Positions 39,656 through 50,787 are shown, numbered from the stretch's first letter. The stretch: 64,000 nt of DNA from an uncultured bacterium (GCA_937889645.1 CALBZE010000091.1:5865-69864); one strand, 5' to 3'. Notes: generated by a model not told the origin, from the sequence alone. Translations and numbers: made by a program.

Positions 39656-41342
39656 GAGCGTCGGCCAGGAAACTTCCCGGCTGAGAAGGCTGACCGAGGA
39701 GCTGCTCGAGCTGGAGGAGCGGCTCCGCCAGGGCGGCGGGCCGGACAAGATCGAGCGGCAGCACGCCCAGGGGAAGCTGACGGCGCGCGAGCGGATCGCG
39801 CTCCTCCTCGACCCGGGGACCGAGCTGCTCGAGATCGGCCTCCTCGTCGCCTACGACCGCTACGACGGCCAGGCGCCCGCGGCGGGCGTGGTGACCGGGA
39901 TCGGCGTCGTTCACGACCGGCCCGTCGTGGTCGTCGCCAATGACGCGACGGTCAAGGCCGGCTCCTGGTGGCCCGAGACGATCACCAAGATGCTCCGGGC
40001 CCAGGAGATCGCCATGCGCTGCCGCGTGCCGATCGTCTACCTGGTCGATTCCGCGGGCGTCAACCTTCCCTACCAGGGCGGTGTCTTCCCCGGCCAGTAC
40101 GGCGCGAGCCGGCTCTTCTACTACAACTCGATCATGCGGCGATACCTGCGCGTGCCGCAGATCGCAGCGGTCATGGGCCCCTGCATCGCCGGCGGCGCGT
40201 ACCTCCCCGCGCTCTCCGACGTGATCCTCATGGTCGAGGGGACCAGCTTCATGGGGCTGGGCGGCCCGAACCTGGTCAAGGGCGCCACCGGCCAGACCGT
40301 GGATGCGGAGACGCTGGGCGGCGCATGGACGCACAACGCTCTCAGCGGGGTCGCCCACTACCGGCTCCCCGACGACCGCGCCTGCGTCGCGAAGATCCGC
40401 GAGATGATCGCGGAGCTGCCGTACCGCGCGCCCCGGCTCGGCGAGCCGGAGCCGCCTGGCCGCTCCCCGGAGGACCTCTACGACCTCCTCCCCGACGACC
40501 ACCGCCAGCCCTACGACATGCGCGAGGTGCTGGCGTGCATCCTGGACAATGGCCGGCTGGACGAGTTCCAGGCCGACTTCGCGCCCGAGATGATCTGCGG
40601 CACCGCACGGGTCCAGGGGATCGTCGTCGGCGTGATCGCCAACGCCCGCGGCATGCTCCGCGACCCGCACGGCGGGCCGCCCAAGTTCGGCGGGATCGTC
40701 TACACGGACAGCGCCGAGAAGGTGGCGTACTTCATCGAGACGATGAACCGCCACGGCACCCCGCTCCTCTTCGTCCAGGACGTGAGCGGCTTCATGGTCG
40801 GCACCGAGGCCGAGCACTCGGGGATCATCCGCGCCGGCGCCCGCTTCGTCGAGGCGATGGCGACGGCGACGGTCCCCAAGGTCGTCCTCACCGTCAACCA
40901 CGCCTCCGGCGCCGGTTACTACGCGATGGCGGGGCAGGGCTTCGACCCGGACTTCATCTTCACGTGGCCGACCGGACGGATGGGCGTGATGGAGGGCGAG
41001 AGCGCCGTCATGGCGCTCTTCGGCCCGCAGCTCGAAGAGCTGAAGAAGGCGGGGAAGGAGCCCGACGACGCGCTCCGGGCGAAGATCGAGGCGGTCCGCG
41101 CCGACTACGAGCACCAGCTAGACGCCCGCTACGCCGCCGCGCGCGGCTTCGTCGACGCCGTCGTCCGCCCCGAACACACCCGCGACGTCCTCGCCCTCGC
41201 GCTCCGCACCGCGCTACACAACCCCGGCCCGCACCTGGGACCGTGGGGCGAGCTCGCAGATGGCGCGGTGGCCCGACCGATGGTCGAGGGCGTCCAGGCC
41301 CCGAATTCGAGCCCGCCCGGGTACGGCGGGCCGTCGGCCTGA
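39636..41342 (+). CDS. Acyl-CoA carboxylase carboxyltransferase (beta) subunit
   Basis: 568 residues with both carboxyltransferase halves. RQHAQGKLTARERIALLLDPG starts the N half; GGAYLPALSDVILMVEGTS and FVQDVSGFMVGTEAEHSGII mark the acyl-CoA and biotin sites. VVVVANDATVKAGSWWPET is the ANDATVK block of methylcrotonyl-/geranyl-CoA carboxylase beta chains rather than propionyl-CoA carboxylase, so a branched 3-methyl-enoyl-CoA substrate is likelier. No biotin carboxylase or biotin carrier is in the window. Overlaps the B12 subunit by 20 bases. Confidence 0.9.
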   Translation: MPVTGSKSVGQETSRLRRLTEELLELEERLRQGGGPDKIERQHAQGKLTARERIALLLDPGTELLEIGLLVAYDRYDGQAPAAGVVTGIGVVHDRPVVVVANDATVKAGSWWPETITKMLRAQEIAMRCRVPIVYLVDSAGVNLPYQGGVFPGQYGASRLFYYNSIMRRYLRVPQIAAVMGPCIAGGAYLPALSDVILMVEGTSFMGLGGPNLVKGATGQTVDAETLGGAWTHNALSGVAHYRLPDDRACVAKIREMIAELPYRAPRLGEPEPPGRSPEDLYDLLPDDHRQPYDMREVLACILDNGRLDEFQADFAPEMICGTARVQGIVVGVIANARGMLRDPHGGPPKFGGIVYTDSAEKVAYFIETMNRHGTPLLFVQDVSGFMVGTEAEHSGIIRAGARFVEAMATATVPKVVLTVNHASGAGYYAMAGQGFDPDFIFTWPTGRMGVMEGESAVMALFGPQLEELKKAGKEPDDALRAKIEAVRADYEHQLDARYAAARGFVDAVVRPEHTRDVLALALRTALHNPGPHLGPWGELADGAVARPMVEGVQAPNSSPPGYGGPSA

Positions 41343-41354
41343 CCGCGACCCCGC

Positions 41355-43007
41355 TCAGTTGCCGGCGCCGAGCGCCGTCCGCGCGACGTCGAACGCCGCG
41401 ACCGCCGCCGCGACCTCGGGGTCGACGGCGGCCGCGACGCGGGAATAGCCGCTCGCACCCCACCGCGCCGCAGCGATCGAGAGCAGGAGTAGCTCCTCGA
41501 GGCGCCGGTCGGTTTCGTCGCCATCGGGGATGCGGATCCCCTGTTCCCGTGCGAAGTCGCGAAACAACGGGATCGCGTCCGGAGGGAGCCGCGGCGTCCC
41601 CGCGAGCGTCTCCGGGTCCGGGAACCGATGCGCATTCGCCTCGATGTAGCCCGGCGTCCAACGGAGCGGGAGCAGCGACTCGCGCACCTGCGCCAGCCAG
41701 AGCGGGTCCTCGCGCCGATCGAGCACCACGTCCGGGTAGATCCCGCCGCCACCGTAAACCGTGCGACCGCCGGCCGTGGTGCACGTCGGGCGCCCGGCCC
41801 GGTCGCGTTCCTCCCGGCTCGCCCGGTAGTAGTCCCGTGTCGTGACCGACCGGTATTCGCGCTGGATATTGCGGCCGCACGGCGTCCGGACGTGACCGAC
41901 GACCAGCACGAACACCGAGCCGTCGGTCATGGGGAACGCTTGCATCATCAGCGACTTGCCGAAGGTCGGCCGGCCCACGATCAGTGCACGGTCGTGATCC
42001 TGGAGCGCGCCTGCGACCAGCTCGGCGGCACTCGCCGTCCCGGAGTTCACGAGCACCACGATCGGATACGTCCGCTCGCTCCGCCATAACGAGCGCTCCA
42101 CGCGGATCGTGTCGACGACTTCCTTCTTGCGGCCGGTCGTCGTGAAGACGATGGCGCCCTTCGGCAGGAACGTCCCGGCGACTTTCGCGGCCTCGTCCAA
42201 CAGCCCGCCGCCGTTGTCGCGCAGGTCGAGGACGAGGCGCCTCATCCCCGCACGCTCCAGGCGCGCGAGCTCGCTGTCGAGGTCTTTCGCGATGTCGGCT
42301 CGGTCGAACGTCACGACGTGCACGTACCCGGTCGAATCGTCGAGGAGGGTCGCCGCCGCGATCGCGCTTGCCTCCCGCGTGTCTTCGCGCTCCACGGCCC
42401 GCTCGAGCCTCGCATACGAGCCGTCGATGCGTCGGCGCTCGAGCGTGAGCGACACCGATGTGCCCGGGGCGCCCGCCAGCATGATTTCCAGCTCCATCTC
42501 GCTCTGGGCGGTGACGGGCGCGTCGTCGATAGCGACCAGCTCGTCGCCGGGCAGAATGTCTTGCCGCGCCGCGCGAGACGCCCGATCGACCCCGGCGACG
42601 ACAGGTGAGCCGCCCACGAAGCGGAACCGGATCGGGACCGGCACCAGGCGACCAGCCCGGTACTCCGCCTCCTTCTCCGGTGAGAGACGCGTGGCAGGGA
42701 GGACGTACGAGTGCGGATCCACCGCACGGATCATCCCTTCGACCGCCGCCATGAAAAGCGCATGCGTGTCCACCGAATCCGGGTGATTGACCCGGATCTG
42801 GTTGAGCACCTGGCTGAACATCTGCAGGTCCTCGTAGACCGTGCGCTGGCGGATCGCCCGGTTCTCCTGTGCGTTCGTAGAACCGGGCGCGAGGACGGTC
42901 GCCAGAGCCACGGCAAGGGCAACGAAGAGTGCGGCGGTCCGGCCTCCCGGCGTCGCGCGCCCGGGCGCGCCCGCGGCGCGTGCCGTCCCGCGGCGCCGAG
43001 CGGTCAT
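41355..43007 (-). CDS. S41 family carboxyl-terminal processing peptidase
   Basis: Exported Ser/Lys protease of 550 residues. Signal peptide (AALFVALAVALATVLA, cleavage likely near NAQ), a PDZ-like domain (about 120-195), then the S41 core with the catalytic Ser326 (NSGTASAAEL) and Lys351 (RPTFGKSLM). It would cut proteins at their C termini in the periplasm. Its ATG overlaps the stop of the TPR lipoprotein upstream (ATGA at 43004-43007), so the pair is co-translated and may act together. Confidence 0.93.
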   Translation of the reverse strand: MTARRRGTARAAGAPGRATPGGRTAALFVALAVALATVLAPGSTNAQENRAIRQRTVYEDLQMFSQVLNQIRVNHPDSVDTHALFMAAVEGMIRAVDPHSYVLPATRLSPEKEAEYRAGRLVPVPIRFRFVGGSPVVAGVDRASRAARQDILPGDELVAIDDAPVTAQSEMELEIMLAGAPGTSVSLTLERRRIDGSYARLERAVEREDTREASAIAAATLLDDSTGYVHVVTFDRADIAKDLDSELARLERAGMRRLVLDLRDNGGGLLDEAAKVAGTFLPKGAIVFTTTGRKKEVVDTIRVERSLWRSERTYPIVVLVNSGTASAAELVAGALQDHDRALIVGRPTFGKSLMMQAFPMTDGSVFVLVVGHVRTPCGRNIQREYRSVTTRDYYRASREERDRAGRPTCTTAGGRTVYGGGGIYPDVVLDRREDPLWLAQVRESLLPLRWTPGYIEANAHRFPDPETLAGTPRLPPDAIPLFRDFAREQGIRIPDGDETDRRLEELLLLSIAAARWGASGYSRVAAAVDPEVAAAVAAFDVARTALGAGN

Positions 43008-44242
43008 CGCCCGCCCCCAGCCGCTGCCAGCCGCTGCAGCCGCCGCTCGATCTCCGCCCTTCCCTCCGCGCGTCGGCTCGCCCGGGCAAGGTACTCGCGG
43101 TACGCCGCCGCGGCGTCCGCCAGCCTCCCCTGACGCTCGAGTACCTCGCCCAGTTCCCGGTAGGGCTCGGCGAACAGTGGCTCCAGTTCGATCGACTGCC
43201 TCAGCTCGGCTTCGGCTTCCTCGAGCATCCCGACCCGCGCGAGCATCGAACCGTTCCGGTAGCGAATCCCGGCATCGTCCGGTGCCACGGATACGGCGAG
43301 CGCGAACTCGCTCAGCGCCGTCGCCGTGTCACCGGCCTCGAGCGCGAGCTCGGCCAGCCGAATGTGCGCCGGCGCGTACGAGAGGTCCTCCTGGAGCGCC
43401 CGCGCGTACGCGCTGCGAGCGCCCTCGACATCGCCGCGTTCCTCCAGGACCATGCCGATGCTGAACTCGAGAAGCATCTTCGGCTGGTACAGCCGGACCA
43501 GCTCTTCGTCGTCCTTCTCCCGCAGCAGCGCCAGTGCGGTCTCGTACGACTTCAACGCCGCGTCGCCGGCTCCGGTCAGGAACTGGACCCGCGCCAGATC
43601 GGCCCAGAGATCCGGGTCGTTCTTGCGCCACCGGGCGGCTTCGTCGTAAAGATCCCGCGCGACGCCTAGCCGGCCATCGCCTTCCGCGATCCGCGCTCGG
43701 ACCTCCGGGTTCGCCCGGCTCAGCTCCTCGTCCAGGACGTACTCGATGTCGCTACGACTGACGTACGTGGCCGCGCCCACCTGACGCAACTCCTTCTCGA
43801 TTCGCGTCACCCACGCGTGCTTGATCGCGATCACGTCGTATTTGCGCTGCAGGAACGGGTTCATCGAGAGGGCCCGGTACATCAACGAATCGAGCCGCGC
43901 CACGCCCGGAACGTTCCGCACCTGACGCCGGTTGAACAGGTAATCGTAGAACAGGTCCGGGTTGGTCATGAAAGCCGCCGTGCGCCAGGCATAGATCGGG
44001 TCCGCCCAGAGGGGGTCGAGCCGCGAGGCACGGTAGAACGCGCTCGCCGCCCGGTCGGGCGCCTGCCTCAGCACGGTTTCGCCGTACCGGTACACGTCGT
44101 ACGGATCGTTCGGATCGTAGCCGGCCGGCAGATTGGGCTCCGGTACGGGCTCGGCCAGCGGGTCCCAATTCGAGCCCCCCGAGACGCACGCGCCGCTCAC
44201 CAGGAGGCACAGGAGCAGCAATGAGAACGACCGCGGAATCAT
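43004..44242 (-). CDS. TPR-repeat lipoprotein
   Basis: 412 residues. Lipoprotein signal with lipobox VSGAC (Cys19). TPR-like helices start around residue 50; the best repeats are at about 185-400 (ARDLYDEAARWRKNDPDLWA, AEAELRQSIELEPLFAEPYR, ADAAAAYREYLARASR). TPR lipoproteins partner with S41 proteases in other bacteria (E. coli NlpI with Prc), which the gene coupling here suggests too. ATG 44242 is preferred; GTG 44245 would add one residue. Confidence 0.85.
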   Translation of the reverse strand: MIPRSFSLLLLCLLVSGACVSGGSNWDPLAEPVPEPNLPAGYDPNDPYDVYRYGETVLRQAPDRAASAFYRASRLDPLWADPIYAWRTAAFMTNPDLFYDYLFNRRQVRNVPGVARLDSLMYRALSMNPFLQRKYDVIAIKHAWVTRIEKELRQVGAATYVSRSDIEYVLDEELSRANPEVRARIAEGDGRLGVARDLYDEAARWRKNDPDLWADLARVQFLTGAGDAALKSYETALALLREKDDEELVRLYQPKMLLEFSIGMVLEERGDVEGARSAYARALQEDLSYAPAHIRLAELALEAGDTATALSEFALAVSVAPDDAGIRYRNGSMLARVGMLEEAEAELRQSIELEPLFAEPYRELGEVLERQGRLADAAAAYREYLARASRRAEGRAEIERRLQRLAAAGGGR

Positions 44243-44310
44243 CACGCACTCCCGATATGACGGTGGAAGAACCGGCGCGGGGGAGCGCGCGCCGGAGTAG
44301 GGGCGAGAAC

Positions 44311-44339
44311 ATATTAATCCGGCGCTCTCCGGAGAGCAA
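44311..44339 (-). promoter_or_regulatory. Promoter of the TPR lipoprotein-S41 protease operon
   Basis: On the minus strand TTGCTC (44339-44334), 17 bases, TAATAT (44316-44311); predicted start about 44304. A 14-bp palindrome occupies most of the -35 and spacer. Confidence 0.6.
44324..44337. promoter_or_regulatory. 14-bp palindrome, candidate operator
   Basis: GCTCTCCGGAGAGC, a perfect palindrome overlapping the -35 of the minus-strand TPR promoter and lying 25 bases upstream of the atuA -35. The position suits a dimeric repressor controlling both directions; the regulator is unknown. Confidence 0.45.
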
Positions 44340-44361
44340 CGTTTTCGTTCACGTCACCGAT

Positions 44362-44390
44362 TTGCCGACGCGCCGGGCGCGGCATATCTT
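44362..44390 (+). promoter_or_regulatory. Promoter of the atuA operon
   Basis: TTGCCG (44362-44367), 17 bases, TATCTT (44385-44390); predicted start about 44397, 31 bases before the AtuA ATG. Confidence 0.65.
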
Positions 44391-44427
44391 GGCCACGCCG
44401 TACGCAAACGCCGACCCGAGTACGATC

Positions 44428-45801
44428 ATGGACCGGACGATTCGAATCGCCTCCGGCCAGGGCTTCTGGGGCGACCGCCTGGACGCCCCCGTCGAGCAGG
44501 TCCGTCGCGGACCGATCGACTACCTCATGCTCGACTACCTGGCCGAGGTCACCATGTCGATCCTCCAGAAGCAGCGCTCCCGCGACCCGGCCCAGGGGTA
44601 CGCCCGCGACTTCGTCCCGCTCATGGGCGAGATCCTGCCCGACTGCGTCGAGAAGAACATCCGCGTTCTGGCCAACGCCGGGGGCGTGAACCTCCCGGCC
44701 TGTCGCGACGCCGTGCTCGACGCGGCACGCAAGGCGGGGCTCCACGGGAAGGTCCGCGTCGGCGTCGTCTACGGAGACGACATCATGGACCGCCTCGAGG
44801 ACCTTCTCGCCCGCGGCCACGAGCTGCGCAACATGGACACCGGGAGGCCGCTCACCGACGTCCTCGACCGGGTCCAGAGCGCCAACGCCTACATCGGCGC
44901 CCGACCGATGGTCGAGGCCCTCCAGCGCGGCGCCACGGTCGTCATCACCGGCCGCTCGACCGACACCGCGCTCACCTACGCGCCGATGATCCACGCCTTC
45001 GGCTGGGCGCCGGACGACTACGACCGGCTCGCCGCTGGCGTCGTCGCAGGACACATCAACGAGTGCGGCGCACAGGCTACGGGCGGAAACTGCCTCCTGG
45101 ACTGGCAGTCGATCCCGGACCTGGACGACGTCGGTTTCCCGATCATCGAAGCCGCGCCCGACGGAACGTTCGTCGTCACCAAGCACGACGGGACCGGCGG
45201 CCGCGTCAGCATCGGCACCGTCACCGAGCAGCTCGTCTACGAGATGGGCGACCCTCGGGAGTACATCACCCCCGACGTCGTCGCCGACTTCACCACCATC
45301 CGCCTCGAGCAGGTCGGCCCCGACCGCGTCCGCGTGCACGGCGTCAAGGGTCGGCCGCCGACCGACAAGCTCAAGGTCTCGATCTCCTACTCCGCCGGCT
45401 ACAAGGCCGTCGGCACCCTGGTCTACGCCTGGCCCGACGCCGTCGAGAAGGCCATGGCCGCGGACCGAATCCTGCGGAGCAGGCTCGAACGGCTGGGCCT
45501 CCGCTTCGACGAGATCCGCACCGAGTTCGTGGGATGGAACGCCACTCACGGCCCGCTCGCGGGTCCACCGCCCGCGGACGCGCCCGAGGTCCAGCTCCGC
45601 GTCGCCGTGCGGGCCGCGGACCGGGCACCGGTCGAGCGATTCACGCGCGAGATCGCACCGCTCATCCTGACCGGGCCGCCCTCGGTCACCGGCTTCGCCG
45701 GCGGACGCCCCAAGGTCGAAGAGGTCGTCGCCTTCTGGCCCGCCCTCATCGATCGCAGCGAGATCGAGCCGATGCTGCGGGTGGAGGTTTCCGAGGCATG
45801 A
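44428..45801 (+). CDS. Acyclic terpene utilisation AtuA family protein (DUF1446)
   Basis: 457 residues from ATG 44428, the usual length. Begins RTIRIASGQGFWGDR and contains VRVLANAGGVNLPACRD-like IRVLANAGGVNLPACRDAV, TGRSTDTALTYAPM and HINECGAQATGGN, characteristic of DUF1446. AtuA is needed for citronellol/geraniol catabolism in Pseudomonas, with unknown biochemistry, and homologues sit in leucine/isovalerate clusters. The open frame runs back to 44221, but that region contains the promoter. A 59-residue membrane protein follows by ATGA overlap. Confidence 0.88.
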   Translation: MDRTIRIASGQGFWGDRLDAPVEQVRRGPIDYLMLDYLAEVTMSILQKQRSRDPAQGYARDFVPLMGEILPDCVEKNIRVLANAGGVNLPACRDAVLDAARKAGLHGKVRVGVVYGDDIMDRLEDLLARGHELRNMDTGRPLTDVLDRVQSANAYIGARPMVEALQRGATVVITGRSTDTALTYAPMIHAFGWAPDDYDRLAAGVVAGHINECGAQATGGNCLLDWQSIPDLDDVGFPIIEAAPDGTFVVTKHDGTGGRVSIGTVTEQLVYEMGDPREYITPDVVADFTTIRLEQVGPDRVRVHGVKGRPPTDKLKVSISYSAGYKAVGTLVYAWPDAVEKAMAADRILRSRLERLGLRFDEIRTEFVGWNATHGPLAGPPPADAPEVQLRVAVRAADRAPVERFTREIAPLILTGPPSVTGFAGGRPKVEEVVAFWPALIDRSEIEPMLRVEVSEA

Positions 45802-45977
45802 GCCATAAACATCGCACCTGGATCGAGGTCCTGGTGCCGATCATCGTGATTCTCGGGTTGTTCACGCTGACCCTGATCTGGAACATCGTCGCCGCCTTCG
45901 TCGTCCTCTTCCTCGGGCTCGCGATCTGGCTGACCCGCTTCATCCAGCGGCACCAGCCCCCGCAGCCCGGCGGCTGA
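45798..45977 (+). CDS. Small membrane protein (59 residues)
   Basis: MSHKHRTWIEVLVPIIVILG begins a chain with two adjacent hydrophobic segments (about 10-29 and 31-47) and a short polar tail (RFIQRHQPPQPGG). No recognised family. It is held in the atuA operon by a 4-base overlap with atuA and lies 29 bases before the AtuA-associated protein. Confidence 0.65.
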   Translation: MSHKHRTWIEVLVPIIVILGLFTLTLIWNIVAAFVVLFLGLAIWLTRFIQRHQPPQPGG

Positions 45978-46006
45978 GACGGCGCCGGCGACGCGGAGAG
46001 GCGAAG

Positions 46007-46357
46007 ATGCCCAAACTACCTCTGCTCCGTCTCGCCCACGCCCGCTCCGGCGACAAGGGCGACACCGTCAACGTCGGGGTGATCGCGATCCGCCCCGAGG
46101 ATTATCCGCTCCTCGTCGAGCGCCTCACGGTCGAGGCCGTGAAGGAGCACTTCCGCGGACTCGTCCACGGCCCGGTCGAGCGCTTCGAGCTGCCCAACCT
46201 CCACGCGCTCAACTTCCTGCTCCACAACGCGCTCGGCGGCGGCGGCACGCTCTCGCTCATGACCGACGCCCAGGGGAAGACCTTCTCGAGCGCCATGCTG
46301 CGTATGGAGATCGACGTGCCCGACGAGGTCTACCGTCGGGTGACCGGGGAAGGGTAG
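46007..46357 (+). CDS. AtuA-associated small protein (AtuA-like ferredoxin-fold domain)
   Basis: 116 residues. The start LRLAHARSGDKGDTVNVGVI and the later LNFLLHNALGGGGTLSLMTDAQGK are typical of the domain that is either fused to the C terminus of AtuA proteins or encoded beside them; here it is separate. GGAGAGG lies 5 bases upstream of the ATG. Biochemical role unknown; probably forms a complex with AtuA. Confidence 0.85.
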   Translation: MPKLPLLRLAHARSGDKGDTVNVGVIAIRPEDYPLLVERLTVEAVKEHFRGLVHGPVERFELPNLHALNFLLHNALGGGGTLSLMTDAQGKTFSSAMLRMEIDVPDEVYRRVTGEG

Positions 46358-46361
46358 CGCC

Positions 46362-47141
46362 ATGGAAGACTCTCGCCGGGTCCTATACGCGGTCGATGGC
46401 GGCGTCGCCGTCCTCACCCTCAACCGCCCCGACAAGCGCAACGCCCTCGACGACCAGATGGTGGCCGAGCTGGCCGAGACGTTCGACCGCGCCGATCGGG
46501 ATGCCGACGTCCGCGTCGTCCTCCTGCGCGGCGCGGGCAAGGACTTCTGCGCGGGCGCCGACCTCGCGCAGCTCGAGCGCATCGCCGCCGGGACCGGCCC
46601 TCTCGAGAATCTCGACGACGCCGCGGCGCTCGGGGCCGTCCTCATCCAGATGCGCCGCCTCTCCAAGCCGATCGTCGCCGCCGTCCACGGCAACGCCTTC
46701 GCCGGCGGCGCCGGGCTCGCCACCGCCTGCGACATCGTCCTCGCCAGCGACGACGCCCGGTTCGGCTATCCCGAGGTCCATCTCGGTTTCGTGCCCGCCA
46801 TGGTCATGGCGCTCCTGCGACGCGCATGCGGCGAGAAAATCGCCTTCGAGCTCGTCGCCCGCGGCGACAAGATCGACGCCGCCGAGGCGCACCGCCTCGG
46901 GCTCGTGACCCGCGTACTCCCCGCCGCGACCTTCGAGCCCGACGCGATCGAGTACGCCCGCGAGCTCGCCGGCCGGTCCCCCTCCGCGCTCCGTCTCATC
47001 AAGCGCCTCTTCTACGGGATGGACGGCCTCTCCTTCGAGGAAGCGATCGCGCGCGGGGCCGAGGTCAACGTCCTCGCCCGCATGACCGACGACACCCGCG
47101 AGGGCGTCCGCAAATTCCTCCAGCGCAAGGCGCCGAGGTGA
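46362..47141 (+). CDS. Enoyl-CoA hydratase/isomerase family protein (AtuE/LiuC-like)
   Basis: Crotonase-fold protein of 259 residues. The oxyanion loops are KDFCAGADL and GNAFAGGAGLATACD. The Glu of crotonase GGxELA is replaced by Gly (GGAGLA), while the second Glu (YPEVHLGF) is kept, as in 3-methylglutaconyl-CoA and isohexenylglutaconyl-CoA hydratases. With AtuA and a methylcrotonyl/geranyl-type carboxylase nearby, hydration of a branched glutaconyl-CoA is the best guess. Starts 4 bases after the preceding stop. Confidence 0.88.
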   Translation: MEDSRRVLYAVDGGVAVLTLNRPDKRNALDDQMVAELAETFDRADRDADVRVVLLRGAGKDFCAGADLAQLERIAAGTGPLENLDDAAALGAVLIQMRRLSKPIVAAVHGNAFAGGAGLATACDIVLASDDARFGYPEVHLGFVPAMVMALLRRACGEKIAFELVARGDKIDAAEAHRLGLVTRVLPAATFEPDAIEYARELAGRSPSALRLIKRLFYGMDGLSFEEAIARGAEVNVLARMTDDTREGVRKFLQRKAPR

Positions 47142-47335
47142 TCGCCGTGTTCCGACCCTCGCGCGAGAGCCGCGGGCCCGACCCGTTCCTCCAGTGGAAA
47201 ATCGTCATCTTCATCGTCGCGGCGATCGTCGGGCTCGCCGGTGTCGCGACCGAGAATCGATGGCTGGTCGGGATCGGTATCGTCGTCCTGATATCCGGCG
47301 TGCTGCTCCGCGCGCTCGGCCGCCGCGCCCGATGA
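47138..47335 (+). CDS. Small two-helix membrane protein (65 residues)
   Basis: GTG 47138 overlaps the hydratase stop (GTGA). The chain MIAVFRPSRESRGPDPFLQW is followed by two hydrophobic helices (KIVIFIVAAIVGLAGVA; WLVGIGIVVLISGVLL) and a basic end (RALGRRAR). No recognised family. It closes the atuA operon, as the 59-residue protein follows atuA itself. The 224-base gap after it holds the clpB promoter region. Confidence 0.6.
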   Translation: MIAVFRPSRESRGPDPFLQWKIVIFIVAAIVGLAGVATENRWLVGIGIVVLISGVLLRALGRRAR

Positions 47336-47451
47336 ATTCCTACCGTAAGACGACCTCGAATCTCTCGCCGCGCCCCGTCGCCTGAGGCGCCCGTGCCCCT
47401 GGCCCCGGAGCCGTCCCGGCGCCGCGGGGTACTGCCTAATTGACAGAGCCA

Positions 47452-47472
47452 CGGGGCATGCGCCTTGCCCCG
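47452..47472. promoter_or_regulatory. Inverted repeat upstream of clpB
   Basis: CGGGGCA (47452-47458) and TGCCCCG (47466-47472), perfect 7-bp arms with a 7-base centre. It overlaps the -35 of the candidate heat-shock promoter, a possible operator. Confidence 0.35.
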
Positions 47473-47492
47473 GTCTCCGGGCGAATCCATTC
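47464..47492 (+). promoter_or_regulatory. Candidate sigma-32-like promoter of clpB
   Basis: CTTGCCC (47464-47470), 14 bases, ATCCATTC (47485-47492), resembling CTTGAAA-N12-15-CCCCATnT. About 60 bases upstream of the chosen GTG. Weak match. Confidence 0.3.
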
Positions 47493-47559
47493 CATTTCGA
47501 ACGAGGCGGTGTCTGCGGACGGACCGGACGCCGGGGATTGCCAGAGGCGAGGAGATCGA

Positions 47560-50175
<2,616 letters not shown>

Positions 50176-50190
50176 CGCCGAGCGCCTCGA

Positions 50191-50213
50191 GCGACCCCGC
50201 CCGCGGGCGTCGC
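50191..50213 (+). terminator. GC hairpin after clpB
   Basis: Contains the 12-bp palindrome CGCCCGCGGGCG (50198-50209) within GCGA/TCGC outer arms, 16 bases after the clpB stop and directly before the next promoter. No T run. Confidence 0.4.
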
Positions 50214-50243
50214 TTGACACGAGGTTCCGTTCCGATCTAACCT
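50214..50243 (+). promoter_or_regulatory. Promoter of the lipoprotein gene
   Basis: TTGACA (50214-50219), 18 bases, TAACCT (50238-50243); predicted start about 50250, leaving a 56-base leader. Confidence 0.6.
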
Positions 50244-50305
50244 ACGACCGCGCCCGGGATGCAGTCCCCCCGGGCGCGGTTCCCCTGTTTCATAGGAGTC
50301 GGTGG

Positions 50306-50767
50306 ATGCGACGTCGCTCCGTGAACACGTCCCTGATGGTGGTTCCGGTGCTCGCGCTCGTCCTCGCGGCGTGCGCGACGCGGACCGAGCGCATCGCGGT
50401 ACCGCCTTCGGATTCGAACGTCGCGCCGGTCCTCACTGTCGAGCGATTCCTCCGCGCGGTCAACGCGCGCGACTTCGAGACCATGGCGCGGTTGTTCGGG
50501 ACCAGCCAGGGCTCCGTTAGGGACCGGGACCCGCAACCCGAAGTCGAACGGCGCATGTTCGCCCTCGCCTCCGTGCTTCGCCACGACGATTACGCCGTCG
50601 ACGACGAGATGCCCGTGCCGGGGCGCAGCGGCGAGGCGGTGACCATAGTCGTCCGGCTCAAGGTGGGCGAGGAGCGCTTCCCCGTGCCGTTCACGGTGGT
50701 GCGCAGCAAGAAGGCCGGCTGGTTGGTCGAGAACATCGATATCCTGCGGATCACCGCGGGGACCTGA
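50306..50767 (+). CDS. Predicted lipoprotein with a DUF4878/NTF2-like region
   Basis: 153 residues. Lipoprotein signal with lipobox LAAC (Cys23). The mature part (VERFLRAVNARDFETMARLFG, then VRLKVGEERFPVPFTVVRSKKAGWLVENID) has the order of a small cone-shaped NTF2-like domain: an N-terminal helix pair and a curved sheet ending in a WxVEN-type strand. Specific function unknown. AGGAG lies 9 bases upstream of the ATG. Single gene with its own promoter. Confidence 0.7.
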   Translation: MRRRSVNTSLMVVPVLALVLAACATRTERIAVPPSDSNVAPVLTVERFLRAVNARDFETMARLFGTSQGSVRDRDPQPEVERRMFALASVLRHDDYAVDDEMPVPGRSGEAVTIVVRLKVGEERFPVPFTVVRSKKAGWLVENIDILRITAGT

Positions 50768-50787
50768 TCGAGAGGCCCGTTCGGGGA

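Noticed and set aside
47440..47445. TTGACA upstream of clpB.
   Set aside because: No acceptable -10 at 16-18 bases.
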